64,000 nucleotides of DNA from Hermatobates lingyangjiaoensis (lineage: Eukaryota > Arthropoda > Insecta > Hemiptera > Hermatobatidae), in NCBI GenBank assembly GCA_026182355.1, contig JAPFBL010001005.1, positions 36,839 to 100,838 of the forward strand, read 5' to 3'. The stretch's first letter is position 1. Each line of letters begins with the position of its first letter. Position numbers and translations under genes: made by a program. Below the pieces are notes generated by a model. It saw only the letters and a program-made list of their open reading frames with translations. It did not search any database and had not been told where the DNA came from. Below, one piece after another: positions 31,476 through 43,100 of the stretch.

Positions 31476-33085
31476 TACTATAAGTAAAGTATAGTGATCG
31501 TGAAAAAATTCGATCTCGAGATTTTGACGGAATTACATGTTTCGAGGTCCCAGAAGTCGTTTTATGACGTTTTTACGATGATGTCTGTGGGTGGGTGGGT
31601 GGGTGGGTGCGTGGGTGGGTGCGTGTGTTAGCATTGCTTGTTACCACGCTACGGTCCAGAATCTTTGATGGATCAAGTTGATATTTTACACAAAAATGGG
31701 CCTCACAAAGACGAAGATCCCTATTGTTTGGGAAGAATTATGCATGATGGGAAAGTCACTTTTTTTGCCAAAAACCGTTTTTTTTTAAAACATTTATTTC
31801 TCCTAAACTGATAACCCTAGAGTTTTGAAATTTTGACATTATCTTTGAGGTTACAAATGGAACAAACGAAAAATATATTCAGAATTTTAAAACAACAGGA
31901 AATATTTTTTTTTCAATAAAATGTAAAAATTTTGACTTATAATTCAATCTCAAACCTTGTGAGAGCGATACAGCCATACTGTTTGACGGACAAGAATGAA
32001 ACTATGCCTATAAATAGAACATTATATGGAGAATGAGTTGAGATATTTTTTTTCAAAATTACATTCGCTAAAGGGGCGTTACTGTACGATTTGTGTATTC
32101 AGAAAATGTTTTTTTGACGCTAAACGGCTCGTTAAAAAATAATGAAATTTTGACCAAAAATGGAAAAAGAAATTAGCAATTGATAAAAAAAAAATCATGA
32201 TGTTTCAATTACGGGAAAGAGCAATAACGATATAAAAACTCTTTGTTTATCCTAGACTAAGAGATCACCTGCTATACTTGTCGAATTTTTTGTATTTTTT
32301 TACATTGTTTACATTGACTTAGAAATTTTTTGAGCGAATCCACTGAGATAAAATTGATGTTTCTAATGGAAAAATGAAATTATATTATTGACTTATAAGA
32401 GATGTAAGAGGAATAATATTGTGCAGGTAAATGATAACACTCATTAAAAAAAAATTCGTATATATGTTATTTGACAAAGAGGAAGGAAAATGATCTTATT
32501 AAATACTAAGAAGCCATAAAATTCCCAGTATAATAATTCTGTTAAAAACCAAAAATGTAAAAGATAATCCAAAATATAAATCTTTCGTTTAGAGATTAAT
32601 AACTGTAATTATCGTACATCTTTAATTAACAAATCACCTTAAAACAACATTTTCTTCGCTGTTTAAGATGTTTTTCAGAAAAAAAAGGGTATTTTACTGT
32701 TTCAAATTTGAAAATTTTACATTAATATTCAATGTAGAAGGATGTCAAGTAAACGATGTAAGAAATCTACTGGCTATTTGAACAATAACCATGTTCTCTT
32801 GTAGGATAATATTTCGTTTCAAGAAATGTTATTACTGCTGTAGTTATACTAATGAAATTATTTGCAAATAATAAATTATTTGTGATGTACAAAAATAAGC
32901 TTATAAATTGATATGTCCTTCAATCACTATCTGTACTACCTCACGAATGCAATGCTAATAATTATATCCCATTTAGATATTTATGTTATGCTTAAATGAT
33001 GCGTTATGTTTTATATACTCAAGAAATTTGACATTGAGTTACTTATAGTAATGTAGAGTGTAGGCCACTCCAGATTTTTTCTTCT
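31476..33085 (+). mobile_element. Repeat X, uninterrupted copy (1.6 kb)
   Basis: Begins TTTACTTTACTATAAGTAAAG and ends near GTGTAGGCCACTCCAG; ACTATAAGTAA recurs inverted near the ends. It contains GGGT repeats at 31587-31625 and no ORF. It preserves the empty target site of the Helitron (about 32214). Confidence 0.7.
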
Positions 33086-33312
33086 TTAATCTATCAGTAT
33101 TTTTGTTTTTTATAGTTTGTTTTTATCTTATATTGCTTATAATTTTTCACCTATTTATAGTTTTACTCAACCAGTACTGCTTATCTGAATTCCTGTTTAT
33201 ATCTTTTCCAAATTCTATACTTTAAGACCGGGTACGGTTGACAGCACTGGCGGTTGCCGGGTTGGTTACTTGCCGTTGCGTCTACAACGTGCTTGGTCTC
33301 CCATTCTCTTTT

Positions 33313-33343
33313 CTCCTGAAGACGGATTACCCGAAAATTTGAG
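33313..33343 (+). ncRNA. Hammerhead ribozyme motif, family F
   Basis: CTC, CTGAAGA, GG/CC stem II, GAAA, AAATTT, GAG; followed within about 55 bp by (TA)n. Confidence 0.6.
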
Positions 33344-33396
33344 TCTGTAAGTGTGTTTCCCTACTTTGTGTGTTGCTCTTTGTTAATCTCGAACTC

Positions 33397-33444
<48 letters not shown>

Positions 33445-33507
33445 GTTTCACATAAACATGTGAAATAACAATCAATGATCAAACCACAATAAGAAATGGG
33501 AAAAAAA

Positions 33508-33599
33508 GACTAAGATCTTTCAACTGTAACAAGCGGTCTTCGTCAGTTGGGTTTTCGACTCTGACAAAGACCGCTTGTTACGGTTGAAAGATCTTAGTC
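33508..33599. ncRNA. Inverted pair of family A hammerheads
   Basis: Minus 33508-33546 lacks part of stem I; plus 33557-33599 has CTGACAA (G8 changed), which should abolish cleavage. Both lie between (TA)n tracts. Confidence 0.55.
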
Positions 33600-33635
33600 T
33601 TGTTTTCCCATTTCTTATTGTGGTTTGATCATTGA

Positions 33636-33676
<41 letters not shown>

Positions 33677-33716
33677 AAATAAAAAACGAAGGAAACACAC
33701 AGAAAGACACAGACAT

Positions 33717-33755
33717 AACTCACATCGATATTTCGACAATCGTCGTCATCAGGAG
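33717..33755 (-). ncRNA. Hammerhead ribozyme motif, family H
   Basis: CTC..GAG stem I, CTGATGA, stem II GAC/GTC with GATT loop, GAAA, TATCG. The plus arm beside it (33756-33790) repeats only the 3' half, so the palindrome is joined within the ribozyme. Confidence 0.55.
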
Positions 33756-33867
33756 GTTACCATCGATTGTCGAAATATCGATGTGAGTTATGTCTGTGTC
33801 TTTCTGTGTGTTTCCTTCATTTTTATTTTATTTTAAAAAAGTCCGCTGGACCGTTTCTTTTAATTGT

Positions 33868-33925
<58 letters not shown>

Positions 33926-34019
33926 CCCCAGGACATTGTTCCATTTCCCCAAAAGGACACCTCGAATGGATAAGCAAATTCTTATATAGTACTAATGCTA
34001 ACATAGTGCAATTACTTAT

Positions 34020-34340
34020 TATGTGGTATTTACTCATTGTAGGGTAAAAAGTTAATGAGATGGTCTCCACATATAAAAATTTAATGATATAAACAACGCG
34101 TTTCGAACACGTAGTGTTCTTCCTCACCATACGTACTATATTTATTTATATATCTATATTTTTTATCTTTATACATATGTATTTATGTATTTTGTACTAT
34201 ATTTACTGTATACTATAGATAACTCTCTGATGTCATTGTATTTTTTAGTTAATGCCTGAGGAAGAACACTGCGTGTTCGAAACGCGTTGTTTATGCCATT
34301 AAATTTTTATATGTGGAGACCATCTCATTAACTTTTTTAC
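34020..34340. mobile_element. Solo PLE pLTR palindrome, family E
   Basis: Arms 34020-34127 and 34250-34345 repeat TATTTACTC..TGGTCTCCACATATAAAAA inversely around about 125 bp. Confidence 0.65.
34254..34289 (+). ncRNA. Hammerhead ribozyme motif, family E
   Basis: CTGAGGA core, stem II GAACAC/GTGTTC, GAAA, stem III ACGCGT, cleavage GTT. Stem I is weak (GC/GT). The minus twin at 34094-34127 lacks the 5' part of the core. Confidence 0.55.
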
Positions 34341-34389
34341 CCTCTTATATAATAGCTATATTGTAAAGTCTTTAAATCTATCATTATAT

Positions 34390-34735
34390 CACTCGACCAG
34401 TGCTAATCTAAAACTGGTCGTTCTACAAAAATTTGTAGATGCATTAACTAAAACTGTTTCGCATCTTTCAAAAGATTCACCAGTGTCCTCACTTCCTTCC
34501 TTTGTTCGCTTTGTTAACTCAGGACAATGATTTTCTAAAAAGCTTAAACTTTTCAAGTAATGATACATGAATACTCTTCTTCCTAAATACCAGAATTTCT
34601 TGTCTTTATTACCAGAATTGTAATTTTTTATATATATATATATATTTTCAAACATTTTTTTCTCAACAAACCGCAGAAGGGTGCATTTCATGGTTCGAAA
34701 CACATCAAGTGGCCTTAAAACCACAGGTACCCCAC
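34390..34735 (-). mobile_element. Possible hAT fragment
   Basis: On minus it begins CAGGGGTGGGGTACCTGTGG, a hAT-like end. A 111-codon frame follows, partly over a TA tract, without a domain I can name. The other end is not identified. Confidence 0.35.
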
Positions 34736-35195
34736 CCCTGATCTAGAACATCAAAGGATTTTAGTTTTTTTTCTTTTTTTTTTAATTGAAATGTTCTACA
34801 AACTTCTTAATTATACTGAAGTTGCCGGTAAATAGTTTATAACGTATTTCACTTATTTTCTTATAATGTTTACTATAAGATATAAGCATAAATGTCTTAT
34901 TAGTTAATTTATGCAATTCTCTGCATGTATTTGTTCATAATTTTACAATGTTCATGAAAAGAATGTATATTTCTATTACAGCTACTGCTAAATAGGTTGT
35001 TTTTTTTTTCAAAGAAAACTTTTTCTGAGAAACATTCGTATTTTCATAATTATTTTTATAAGAAACATTTTAGTTGCTTATAAAAAGGTAACGCTGTATC
35101 TTTGTCACAATTCACAAGTACTCAATTATTGTTTATTATTTACAAACATCATAGTTTGTTTATTATATACAGTTGTTTGTTTATTTTGTTTTCAG

Positions 35196-36056
35196 ATGGA
35201 TGAAGATATAGACTACAATTTAATTAATAATGAATCAACAACTTTGAAAATGTTATTTGAAAAATGCCAGTCATCTGATCTTGAATTTATTGAATCGTGC
35301 CAACATATTGGTCTTTTACCAGAAAAATTAAAGAATTGTATTAAATGTAATGGTTCTTCTAAAATTGTTTTAAAACATGAGTCGATAGATGGTGTTATTA
35401 TAAAATGTATCGATTGTGATTCTGAATCAGATGTTAGAAATGGCTCCTGGTGTAAAGATATCGATTTACCAATGAAGGAGGTTATACTGTTATTGTACTG
35501 TTGGATTTGGGATTATAGTAAAACATTTGCATGTCACGAAATAAACATGAAATTAGAAACAGTAAGCTTACTTTATTCAAAATGTGAAGATGTAATTGAT
35601 TTTTATTTCTGTTCTGAACTATCAAACATTGGTGGACCTTTAGTCAAAGTATTTGTCGATATTATTATAATAAATGCAACTTACTTCATTGCCGGGCAAG
35701 AAAAGGTAAACCCTAAGAATATGTTTATTGTAAAAATAACAGAAAATTGCTCTGAAAGTGAAATTGTCTCTCATTTAATTGATAATCTTCAATCTGGAAG
35801 TATACTACAAATTGATGAAACTTCATTACTTGCAAGTAAATTAGATAAAAGTTGTATATCGTATTTGCAATTTAGTTGGAATGTTCTTGTTGAAATTGAA
35901 TTTAAACCAAATGATATTGTTTTTTCCCCGTTAGAAATCATTAAAAATAATGACAGTTTAAATTTAAATATTGTTAATTTTCGTGAACGTTTATCAAATC
36001 ATAAGGACCCATTTTTATTTTTTTTAGCTATAATTGCGTCGTTATATAATGATTAA
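35196..36056 (+). CDS. Merlin/IS1595-like transposase-derived protein, possibly domesticated
   Basis: An uninterrupted 286-codon ORF preceded by a polypyrimidine tract and CAG directly before the ATG, so it may be a 3' exon. Residues 39-51 (GLLPEKLKNCIKC) and 71-74 (CIDC) form a CX2C..CX2C zinc ribbon, followed by RNGSWC, as in the N terminus of ISXO2/Merlin transposases. An RNase H-like part follows: Asp in VFVD (about residue 155) and IDE (about 207) lie where the first two catalytic acids are expected. The usual VNHS..HTN.IE block of the third acid is not recognisable. No flanking TIRs were seen. An intact ORF with lost catalysis suggests exaptation; an old relic is the alternative. Confidence 0.55.
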   Translation: MDEDIDYNLINNESTTLKMLFEKCQSSDLEFIESCQHIGLLPEKLKNCIKCNGSSKIVLKHESIDGVIIKCIDCDSESDVRNGSWCKDIDLPMKEVILLLYCWIWDYSKTFACHEINMKLETVSLLYSKCEDVIDFYFCSELSNIGGPLVKVFVDIIIINATYFIAGQEKVNPKNMFIVKITENCSESEIVSHLIDNLQSGSILQIDETSLLASKLDKSCISYLQFSWNVLVEIEFKPNDIVFSPLEIIKNNDSLNLNIVNFRERLSNHKDPFLFFLAIIASLYND

Positions 36057-36536
36057 TTAATTTTAGCTGTTTCTTTTGTAAAAGTTATAAAGTTTAAAAA
36101 GACATTACTTCGGAAAAATATTTCCTGGAACAATTTACAGATGGAGTGTATTCTTGTATGATAGTCACTATAATGTAACATTTTGAAATCTATCTATCCG
36201 TTTATTTATTTATTTAGTTTATTCGTTTATTGATTGGTTCTTAACCCTTCACTGCTGCCCAACAGTAATACTTCATGTTCTTGAAGGCTGAATTTCAAAA
36301 CATGATTTTTTTACCCTGTGCTAAATTTTTTGTTGCAGAACCTAAAATGTCCATTCTTTTTTTGATCGGGGTTTTGCACCTGCACGGGCAGAGCTAAAAT
36401 TTTAGGTTTTTTTGTTTACATATTGATATTACATATATATTATAAATTCACTGATAAAACGAAATACGATCCAAACTGGACACAATACGTTACTTGCCGT
36501 TGCGTCTACAACGTGCTTGGTCTCCCATTCTCTTTT

Positions 36537-36567
36537 CTCCTGAAGACGGATTACCCGAAAATTTGAG
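36537..36567 (+). ncRNA. Hammerhead ribozyme motif, family F
   Basis: Same as 33313-33343; a solo pLTR fragment (about 36450-36625) downstream of the Merlin-derived ORF. Confidence 0.6.
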
Positions 36568-36903
36568 TCTGTAAGTGTGTTTCCCTCCTTTGTGTGTTGC
36601 TCTTTGTTATTCTCGAACTCATATATATTATAAATATATTTGATGTTATAACTAATTTTTTCTTTGAAAATAAATGCAAATTTCCAACACAGGTATTTTT
36701 GACAATATCTTTTTCAATAGGCTTTTCTTTCCTCGCTTTTAATCGGTGACTTCGAAATCAAAACACATCAAATAAATAACAATCAATGATCAAACCACAA
36801 AATACATATATAAACGAACGGATATATATATATAAAGATCCAACGGATTTTTAAATAAAAACCAATTAAAAAGAAGGTAGTATACAGATAGTCCAAAAGA
36901 AGA

Positions 36904-37018
36904 ACTCACTTATATATTTCGAACATCGTCGTCTTCAAGAGGACTCAGTTGCCGCTCTACCTTCCTGCGGGACTCTTTGTCTCCTGATGACGACTTTTGG
37001 TCGAAATATAGAAATGAG
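36904..37018. ncRNA. Inverted pair of hammerhead-like motifs, family I
   Basis: Plus 36981-37018: CTC, CTGATGA, GAC/GTC stem II, GAAA, TATAG, GAG. Minus 36904-36943: TTGAAGA core and a short stem II. Both in a small palindrome (36840-37060). Confidence 0.5.
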
Positions 37019-37229
37019 TTATTCCTTTGTCTTATCTGTATGCTACCTTCTTTTTAATTTATATATAAATTTATAAATATTGATAAAAAGCTTCGATGAT
37101 GGGTTCCTTTTAATGGAGTAATGTTCACGTAAATGCAGATAAACTATAAGCGACCGCCTTGAGAGCAACATGTAATTGGCCATGTTGAAATACTACTCTA
37201 CCTAAATGAAATAAAACCTTCTTTAGAGA

Positions 37230-37870
37230 TGGAGTGATTATGGACCTCTAATAGCCTCTAGCACTCAACTCCGACTTTCGGCCTTCACGAGGCTACCCTG
37301 TTCACCTGCTATGTGAAGGGACAAACGAAAGAGGAGGTGATCAGATGCTGGGCCTGACCACCTTCGTTTCACAACCTTCCTAATCCCCAAATCCCCTCCT
37401 TTTATCCCAGCCGCCATCTAAGTGTTATGCGATCCGTACTGAAGGATGGATGATGCAGGGGTTTCTGTATTATGAACAGAGCCTCAAGGGCATCAGGTGA
37501 CCCCCTTGAGTAAATAGCCTTACTCCGGAGTGGACAAAATACCACCGATAGAGCTTCAGGGATTTTCCTCTGTAGGGAGAAGGAAGTCTGAAGATCATCC
37601 TCCGGAAGTGCAGAGTGTCCAAAAGCGCTAACTAGTGGGAACCTCCTACAAGTGCACCTGAGGAGCCAAAGAATCCGAAGAAGGAGAAAGCTGCAGTGAG
37701 GCAGGTGCTTCGGGACACTCAACAAACCAGAGAAAAACTTTTACCGCTGGAACCAGCAAAAGTGCTGAGCTTCTTGGAGGCGTTGAAGCTAACTGCTGGG
37801 GTACTTTAGTACAGAAGAGGGAAAGTACAATAGTTTTTTTTTAAAGGCTCAGTGCTATAGTCACCCTCAA
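37230..37870 (+). pseudogene. LINE 3' end, copy 1
   Basis: The plus strand ends in EKLLPLEPAKVLSFLEALKL and a TAG at 37809, then a tail with TATAGTCACCCTCAAATAAT. It matches the inverted copy at 38240-39010. The 5' part is decayed. Confidence 0.55.
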
Positions 37871-38239
37871 ATAATAAAAATGAAAATACATTATATAAGC
37901 ACGGTATATCAATATTTCTCATACACATGACAGGTGGTCCTTTTTTGAATTCATGCTTATGTTTTGGAAGTGAAGTGCAACAAGTCCCCTTGGCTTAGAG
38001 AGTAGCGCCAAGAATTAAAAGTAAATATATATATAATAAAAAAAACATAGTCTAATCAACAATAAGATTCCAAAAAAGGGACTACGATCTTTTCTAGAAA
38101 AGAAAAAGTGGTTAGGTTTATTCTATAACAGAAATAGATTTTACGTCTGGAGTCAGTAATGTTACCTGACTTACGTTGGAGAATTTATTTTTCATTCTTC
38201 TTTCTTTTTAATCCCGCTATTTTTAAAGTTATTATTTTC

Positions 38240-39010
38240 TTCTTAAGGGTGACTATAGCACTGCGTCTTGAAAACTATTGTACTTCCCCTCTTCTGTACT
38301 AAAGTACCCTTGCAATTAGCTTCATCATCTTTAAGAAGCTCAGCACTTTTGCTGGGTCTAGAGGTAAAAGTTTTTCTATGGTTTTGTTGAGTGTCCCGAA
38401 GATCCTACCTCTGTGCAGAAAAGTTGCCTTGCAGTCAGTCAGCAGGTGCAACGGTGTTTCTTCCTCTTTTTTGCAGAATCTGCATAAATCATTATTGATA
38501 ATGTCCATTCAGGCTACCTACGTTTCGGGAGAAAGTAACTTCCTTTCTCCTTCTTCGGGTCCTTGGGTGCACTTGTGGGAGGTTAGCTCCCACTAGTTAA
38601 CTCTTTTCCGGAGGATGCTCTCCGGACTTCCTTCTCTTTAGATCATAAAGGAGGGATATCCCTGTATCTCTATCGGTGAAATTTTTTCCGCTTTAGCAGA
38701 GCACCACATACCTGAGTAAGGATATTTACTCAAGAGGGTTTGTCCGGTACCCTTGAGGCTCCGTTCATAATACAGTAACCTTTTAAATATTCCTCCCTTT
38801 GCACGGATCGCATAACACCTTAGATTGGGGCTAAGCTAAAAGGAGGGGATTTGGAGATTAGGAAGGATATGAAACGAAGATGGTCAGGCCCAGCCCCTGA
38901 TCACCTTCTTCTCCTCTTTCGTTTGTCCTTGCATATAGCAGGTTAACAGGGTTGCCTCGTGAAGGCCGAAAGTCGGAGTTGAGTGTTAGAGGTTATTAGA
39001 GGCGCTTAAT
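38240..39010 (-). pseudogene. LINE 3' end, copy 2, inverted
   Basis: The minus frame 38299-38508 encodes NNDLCRFCKKEEETPLHLLT and the end KVLSFLKMMKLIARVL. CxxC...H...C close to the C terminus is typical of Jockey/R1-type LINE ORF2 ends. Copy 1 and this one have their 3' ends facing each other. Confidence 0.6.
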
Positions 39011-39194
39011 CTCTCCATTACTACCCCAAGTTAAATATTACTTCACTGTTTTCTTTAATATTTATTTGAATTATCCAGCATAAACTGATATTAACATGTA
39101 TTTCAAGTTTCAGCTGTTCATCCAATGATTTTCATTTTTAGTTGACCTTACGTTATTTATATCAGGTTTTTTTTTTTAATATTATTGAAAGTAA

Positions 39195-39270
39195 AATCCT
39201 ATAGCTAAGACCATAGTGCAATAGACTTCCAATGCAAAGGTCGTGGGTTCGATTCCCACAAAATTCCGCA
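39195..39270 (+). mobile_element. tRNA-like sequence (SINE head or tRNA pseudogene)
   Basis: GTCGTGGGTTCGATTCCCAC is a good T-arm/B box; upstream GACTTCCAATGC resembles an anticodon arm. The acceptor stem does not close well, so I do not call a functional tRNA. Confidence 0.4.
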
Positions 39271-39539
39271 TATTTTATTATTTATTCAGACAATGCACGG
39301 TGGTAAGAAAACAAACAAAAATGATCGGTCATCAGTGATTTATAAATGTATAGATAGATAGTTGTGCAAAAATAATTACTTATCAATGAATTAAATAAAT
39401 GTGAATAAACTTTTTTTTTGTTTTGGTGTTATATATTTCAATGTTTTATAAATAAATTTGTTCTTTTATTTTGTTTATTTATACTGATTAGTTAAAACAA
39501 TGCATACATTGGATAATACTGCAATAATAATTTATAAGA

Positions 39540-39770
39540 TATTATTATTAACCGTCATACCTCGTCTATCGCTGGTGAAGTCGCCCGACCGGTTTAGCAA
39601 TGGCTGCATCATCAATGGGACTAACGTTACCTTCCAAAATCACTTATATAAAATACCTATTTTAACTCAATCGTGCCAATACATTAGTCCCATTGATGAT
39701 GCAGCCATTGGGGAAACCTGTCGGGTGACTTCACCAGCGATAAACGAGATGTGACATTTAATAATAATAT
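39540..39770. repeat. Palindrome with hammerhead-like folds, family M
   Basis: The inverted arms share GCTGGTGAAGTC and AATGGCTGCATCATCAATGG. On plus (39688-39725) it reads TTGATGA, then GGGGAAACCTGTCGGG; CCC/GGG could be stem I. As in family L, T replaces C3. Confidence 0.45.
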
Positions 39771-39959
39771 CTTATTTGCTAACCTCTGTGGCACTAACAA
39801 TATGCAATAATAATTAATGCTATTGTTTAAAATTTATGTTAATTTAACACTGTTTATAAGTAGATTTATATATTTATTTTGTATTCTTATGTAAATTTGA
39901 CCAAAAAATGAAATAAACTTTTTTGTAGTATTTTATACCAAATTCATTTTCTCTTTCAG

Positions 39960-40184
39960 AGTACCAGCTACTCACTGATTTAATATCTAGTGATATCTCG
40001 ACTTACGAATATTTCTATATAGAAGAAATTCCGAAGTTAAATTTGTTTGGAGATACGATGTATGATGAAGTAGATGTATGATGAAGTGTCACATCGTGAT
40101 TGTAGTGAAACAAGTCGAAGTGAAGATGACAAGAAAAAAAACTCACAAGTGAGTGAAAGAGGAGAAAGTAGAGGGCAAGAGTAA
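39960..40184 (+). CDS. Putative terminal exon, frame broken by a 16-bp duplication
   Basis: After a strong acceptor (TTTTCTCTTTCAG) one frame reads YQLLTDLISSDISTYEYFYI and on to a TGA at about 40080. A 16-bp tandem duplication (ATGTATGATGAAGTAG-type unit, about 40058-40090) causes this stop. In the frame beyond it, coding-like sequence continues (VSHRDCSETSRSEDDKKKNS, then to a TAA at 40182). This suggests one exon disrupted by a recent slip. The protein is not recognised. The 92-bp satellite begins directly after it. Confidence 0.4.
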
Positions 40185-40194
40185 AACATTTGGG

Positions 40195-43100
40195 GTATAT
40201 GTCATACTGGTGTTTAAGCAATTCCAATCTTTGAACGACCTTAACACCAGTATACCAGTTAACAGTGACACTATACTGATAATGTTACACCTCATATACT
40301 GGTGTTAAAGTAATTCCAATCTTTGAACGACCTTAACACCAGTATACCAGTTAACGGTGTCACTATACTGATAATGTTACACCTCATATAAAGGTGTTAA
40401 AGTAATTCCAATCTTTGAACGACCTTAACACCAGTATACCAGTTATAACTATACTGATAATGTTACACCTCATATACTGGTGTTAAAGTAATTCCAATCT
40501 TTGAACGACCCTAACACCAGTATACCAGTTAACGGTGACACTATACTGATAATGTTACACCTCATATACTGGTGTTAAAGTAATTCGAATCATTGGAGGA
40601 TCTCAACACCAGTATACCAGTTAACGGTGACACTATACTGATAATGTTACACCTCATATACTGGTGTTAAAGTAATTCGAATCATTGGAGGATCTCAACA
40701 CCAGTATACCAGTTAACGGTGTCACTATACTGATAATGTTACACCTCATATACTGGTGTTAAAGTAATTCCAATCTTTGAACGACCTTAACACCAGTATA
40801 CCAGTTAACGGTGTCACTATACTGATAATGTTACACCTCATATAAAGGTGTTAAAGTAATTCCAATCTTTGAACGACCTTAACACCAGTATACCAGTTAA
40901 CAGTGACACTATACTGATAATGTTACACCTCATATACTGGTGTTAAAGTAATTCGAATCTTTGAACGACCTTAACACCAGTATACCAGTTAACAGTGACA
41001 CTATACTGATAATGTTACACCTCATATAAAGGTGTTAAAGTAATACCAATCTTTGAACGACCTTAACACCAGTATACCAGTTAACAGTGACACTATACTG
41101 ATAATGTTACACCTCATATAAAGGTGTTAAAGTAATTCCAATCTTTGAACGACCTTAACACCAGTATACCAGTTAACAGTGACACTATACTGATAATGTT
41201 ACACCTTATATAAAGGTGTTAAAGTAATTCCAATCTTTGAACGACCTTAACACCAGTTAACAGTGACACTATACTGATAATGTTACACCTCATATACTGG
41301 TGTTAAAGTAATTCGAATCTTTAAACGACCTTAACACCAGTATACCAGTTAACAGTGACACTATACTGATAATGTTACACCTCATATACTGGTGTTAAAG
41401 TAATTCCAATCTTTGAACGACCTTAACACCAGTATACAAGTTAACAGTGACATTATACTGATAATGTTACACCTCATATACTGGTGTTAAAGTAATTCCA
41501 ATCTTTGAACGACCTTAACACCAGTATACCAGTTAACAGTGACACTATACTGATAATGTTACACCTCATATACTGGTGTTAAAGTAATTCGAATCTTTGA
41601 ACGACCTTAACACCAGTATACCAGTTAACAGTGACACTATACTGATAATGTTACACCTCATATAAAGGTGTTAAAGTAATTCCAATCTTTGAACGACCTT
41701 AACACCAGTATACCAGTTAACAGTGACGCTATACTGATAATGTTACACCTCATATACTGGTGTTAAAGTAATTCGAATCTTTGAACGACCTTAACACCAG
41801 TATATCAGTTAACAGTGACACTATACTCATAATGTTACACCTCATATACTGGTGTTAAAGTAATTCCAATCTTTGAACGACCTTAACACCAGTATACCAG
41901 TTAACAGTGACACTATACTGATAATGTTACACCTCATATACTGGTGTTAAAGTAATTCGAATCTTTGAACGACCTTAACACCAGTATACCAGTTAACAGT
42001 GACACTATACTGATAATGTTACACCTCATATACTGGTGTTAAAGTAATTCGAATCTTTGAACGACCTTAACACCAGTATACCAGTTAACAGTGACACTAT
42101 ACTGATAATGTTACACCTCATATAAAGGTGTTAAAGTAATTCCAATCTTTGAACGACCTTAACACCAGTATACCAGTTAACAGTGACACTATACTGATAA
42201 TGTTACACCTCATATAAAGGTGTTAAAGTAATTCCAATCTTTGAACGACCTTAACACCAGTATACCAGTTAACGGTGTCACTATACTGATAATGTTACAC
42301 CTCATATAAAGGTGTTAAAGTAATTCCAATCTTTGAACGACCTTAACACCAGTATACCAGTTAACAGTGACACTATACTGATAATGTTACACCTCATATA
42401 CTGGTGTTAAAGTAATTCGAATCTTTGAACGACCTTAACACCAGTATACCAGTTAACAGTGACACTATACTGATAATGTTACACCTCATATAAAGGTGTT
42501 AAAGTAATACCAATCTTTGAACGACCTTAACACCAGTATACCAGTTAACAGTGACACTATACTGATAATGTTACACCTCATATAAAGGTGTTAAAGTAAT
42601 TCCAATCTTTGAACGACCTTAACACCAGTATACCAGTTAACAGTGACACTATACTGATAATGTTACACCTTATATAAAGGTGTTAAAGTAATTCCAATCT
42701 TTGAACGACCTTAACACCAGTTAAGAGTGACACTATACTGATAATGTTACACCTCATATACTGGTGTTAAAGTAATTCGATTCTTTGAACGACCTTAACA
42801 CCAGTATACCAGTTAACAGTGACACTATACTGATAATGTTACACCTCATATACTGGTGTTAAAGTAATTCCAATCTTTGAACGACCTTAACACCAGTATA
42901 CCAGTTAACAGTGACACTATACTGATAATGTTACACCTCATATACTGGTGTTAAAGTAATTCGAATCTTTGAACGACCTTAACACCAGTATACCAGTTAA
43001 CAGTGACACTATACTGATAATGTTACACCTCATATACTGGTGTTAAAGTAATTCCAATCTTTGAACGACCTTAACACCAGTATACCAGTTAACAGTGACA

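Noticed and set aside
39195..39270. Functional tRNA gene
   Set aside because: The T-arm is good, but the anticodon stem and acceptor stem do not pair properly.
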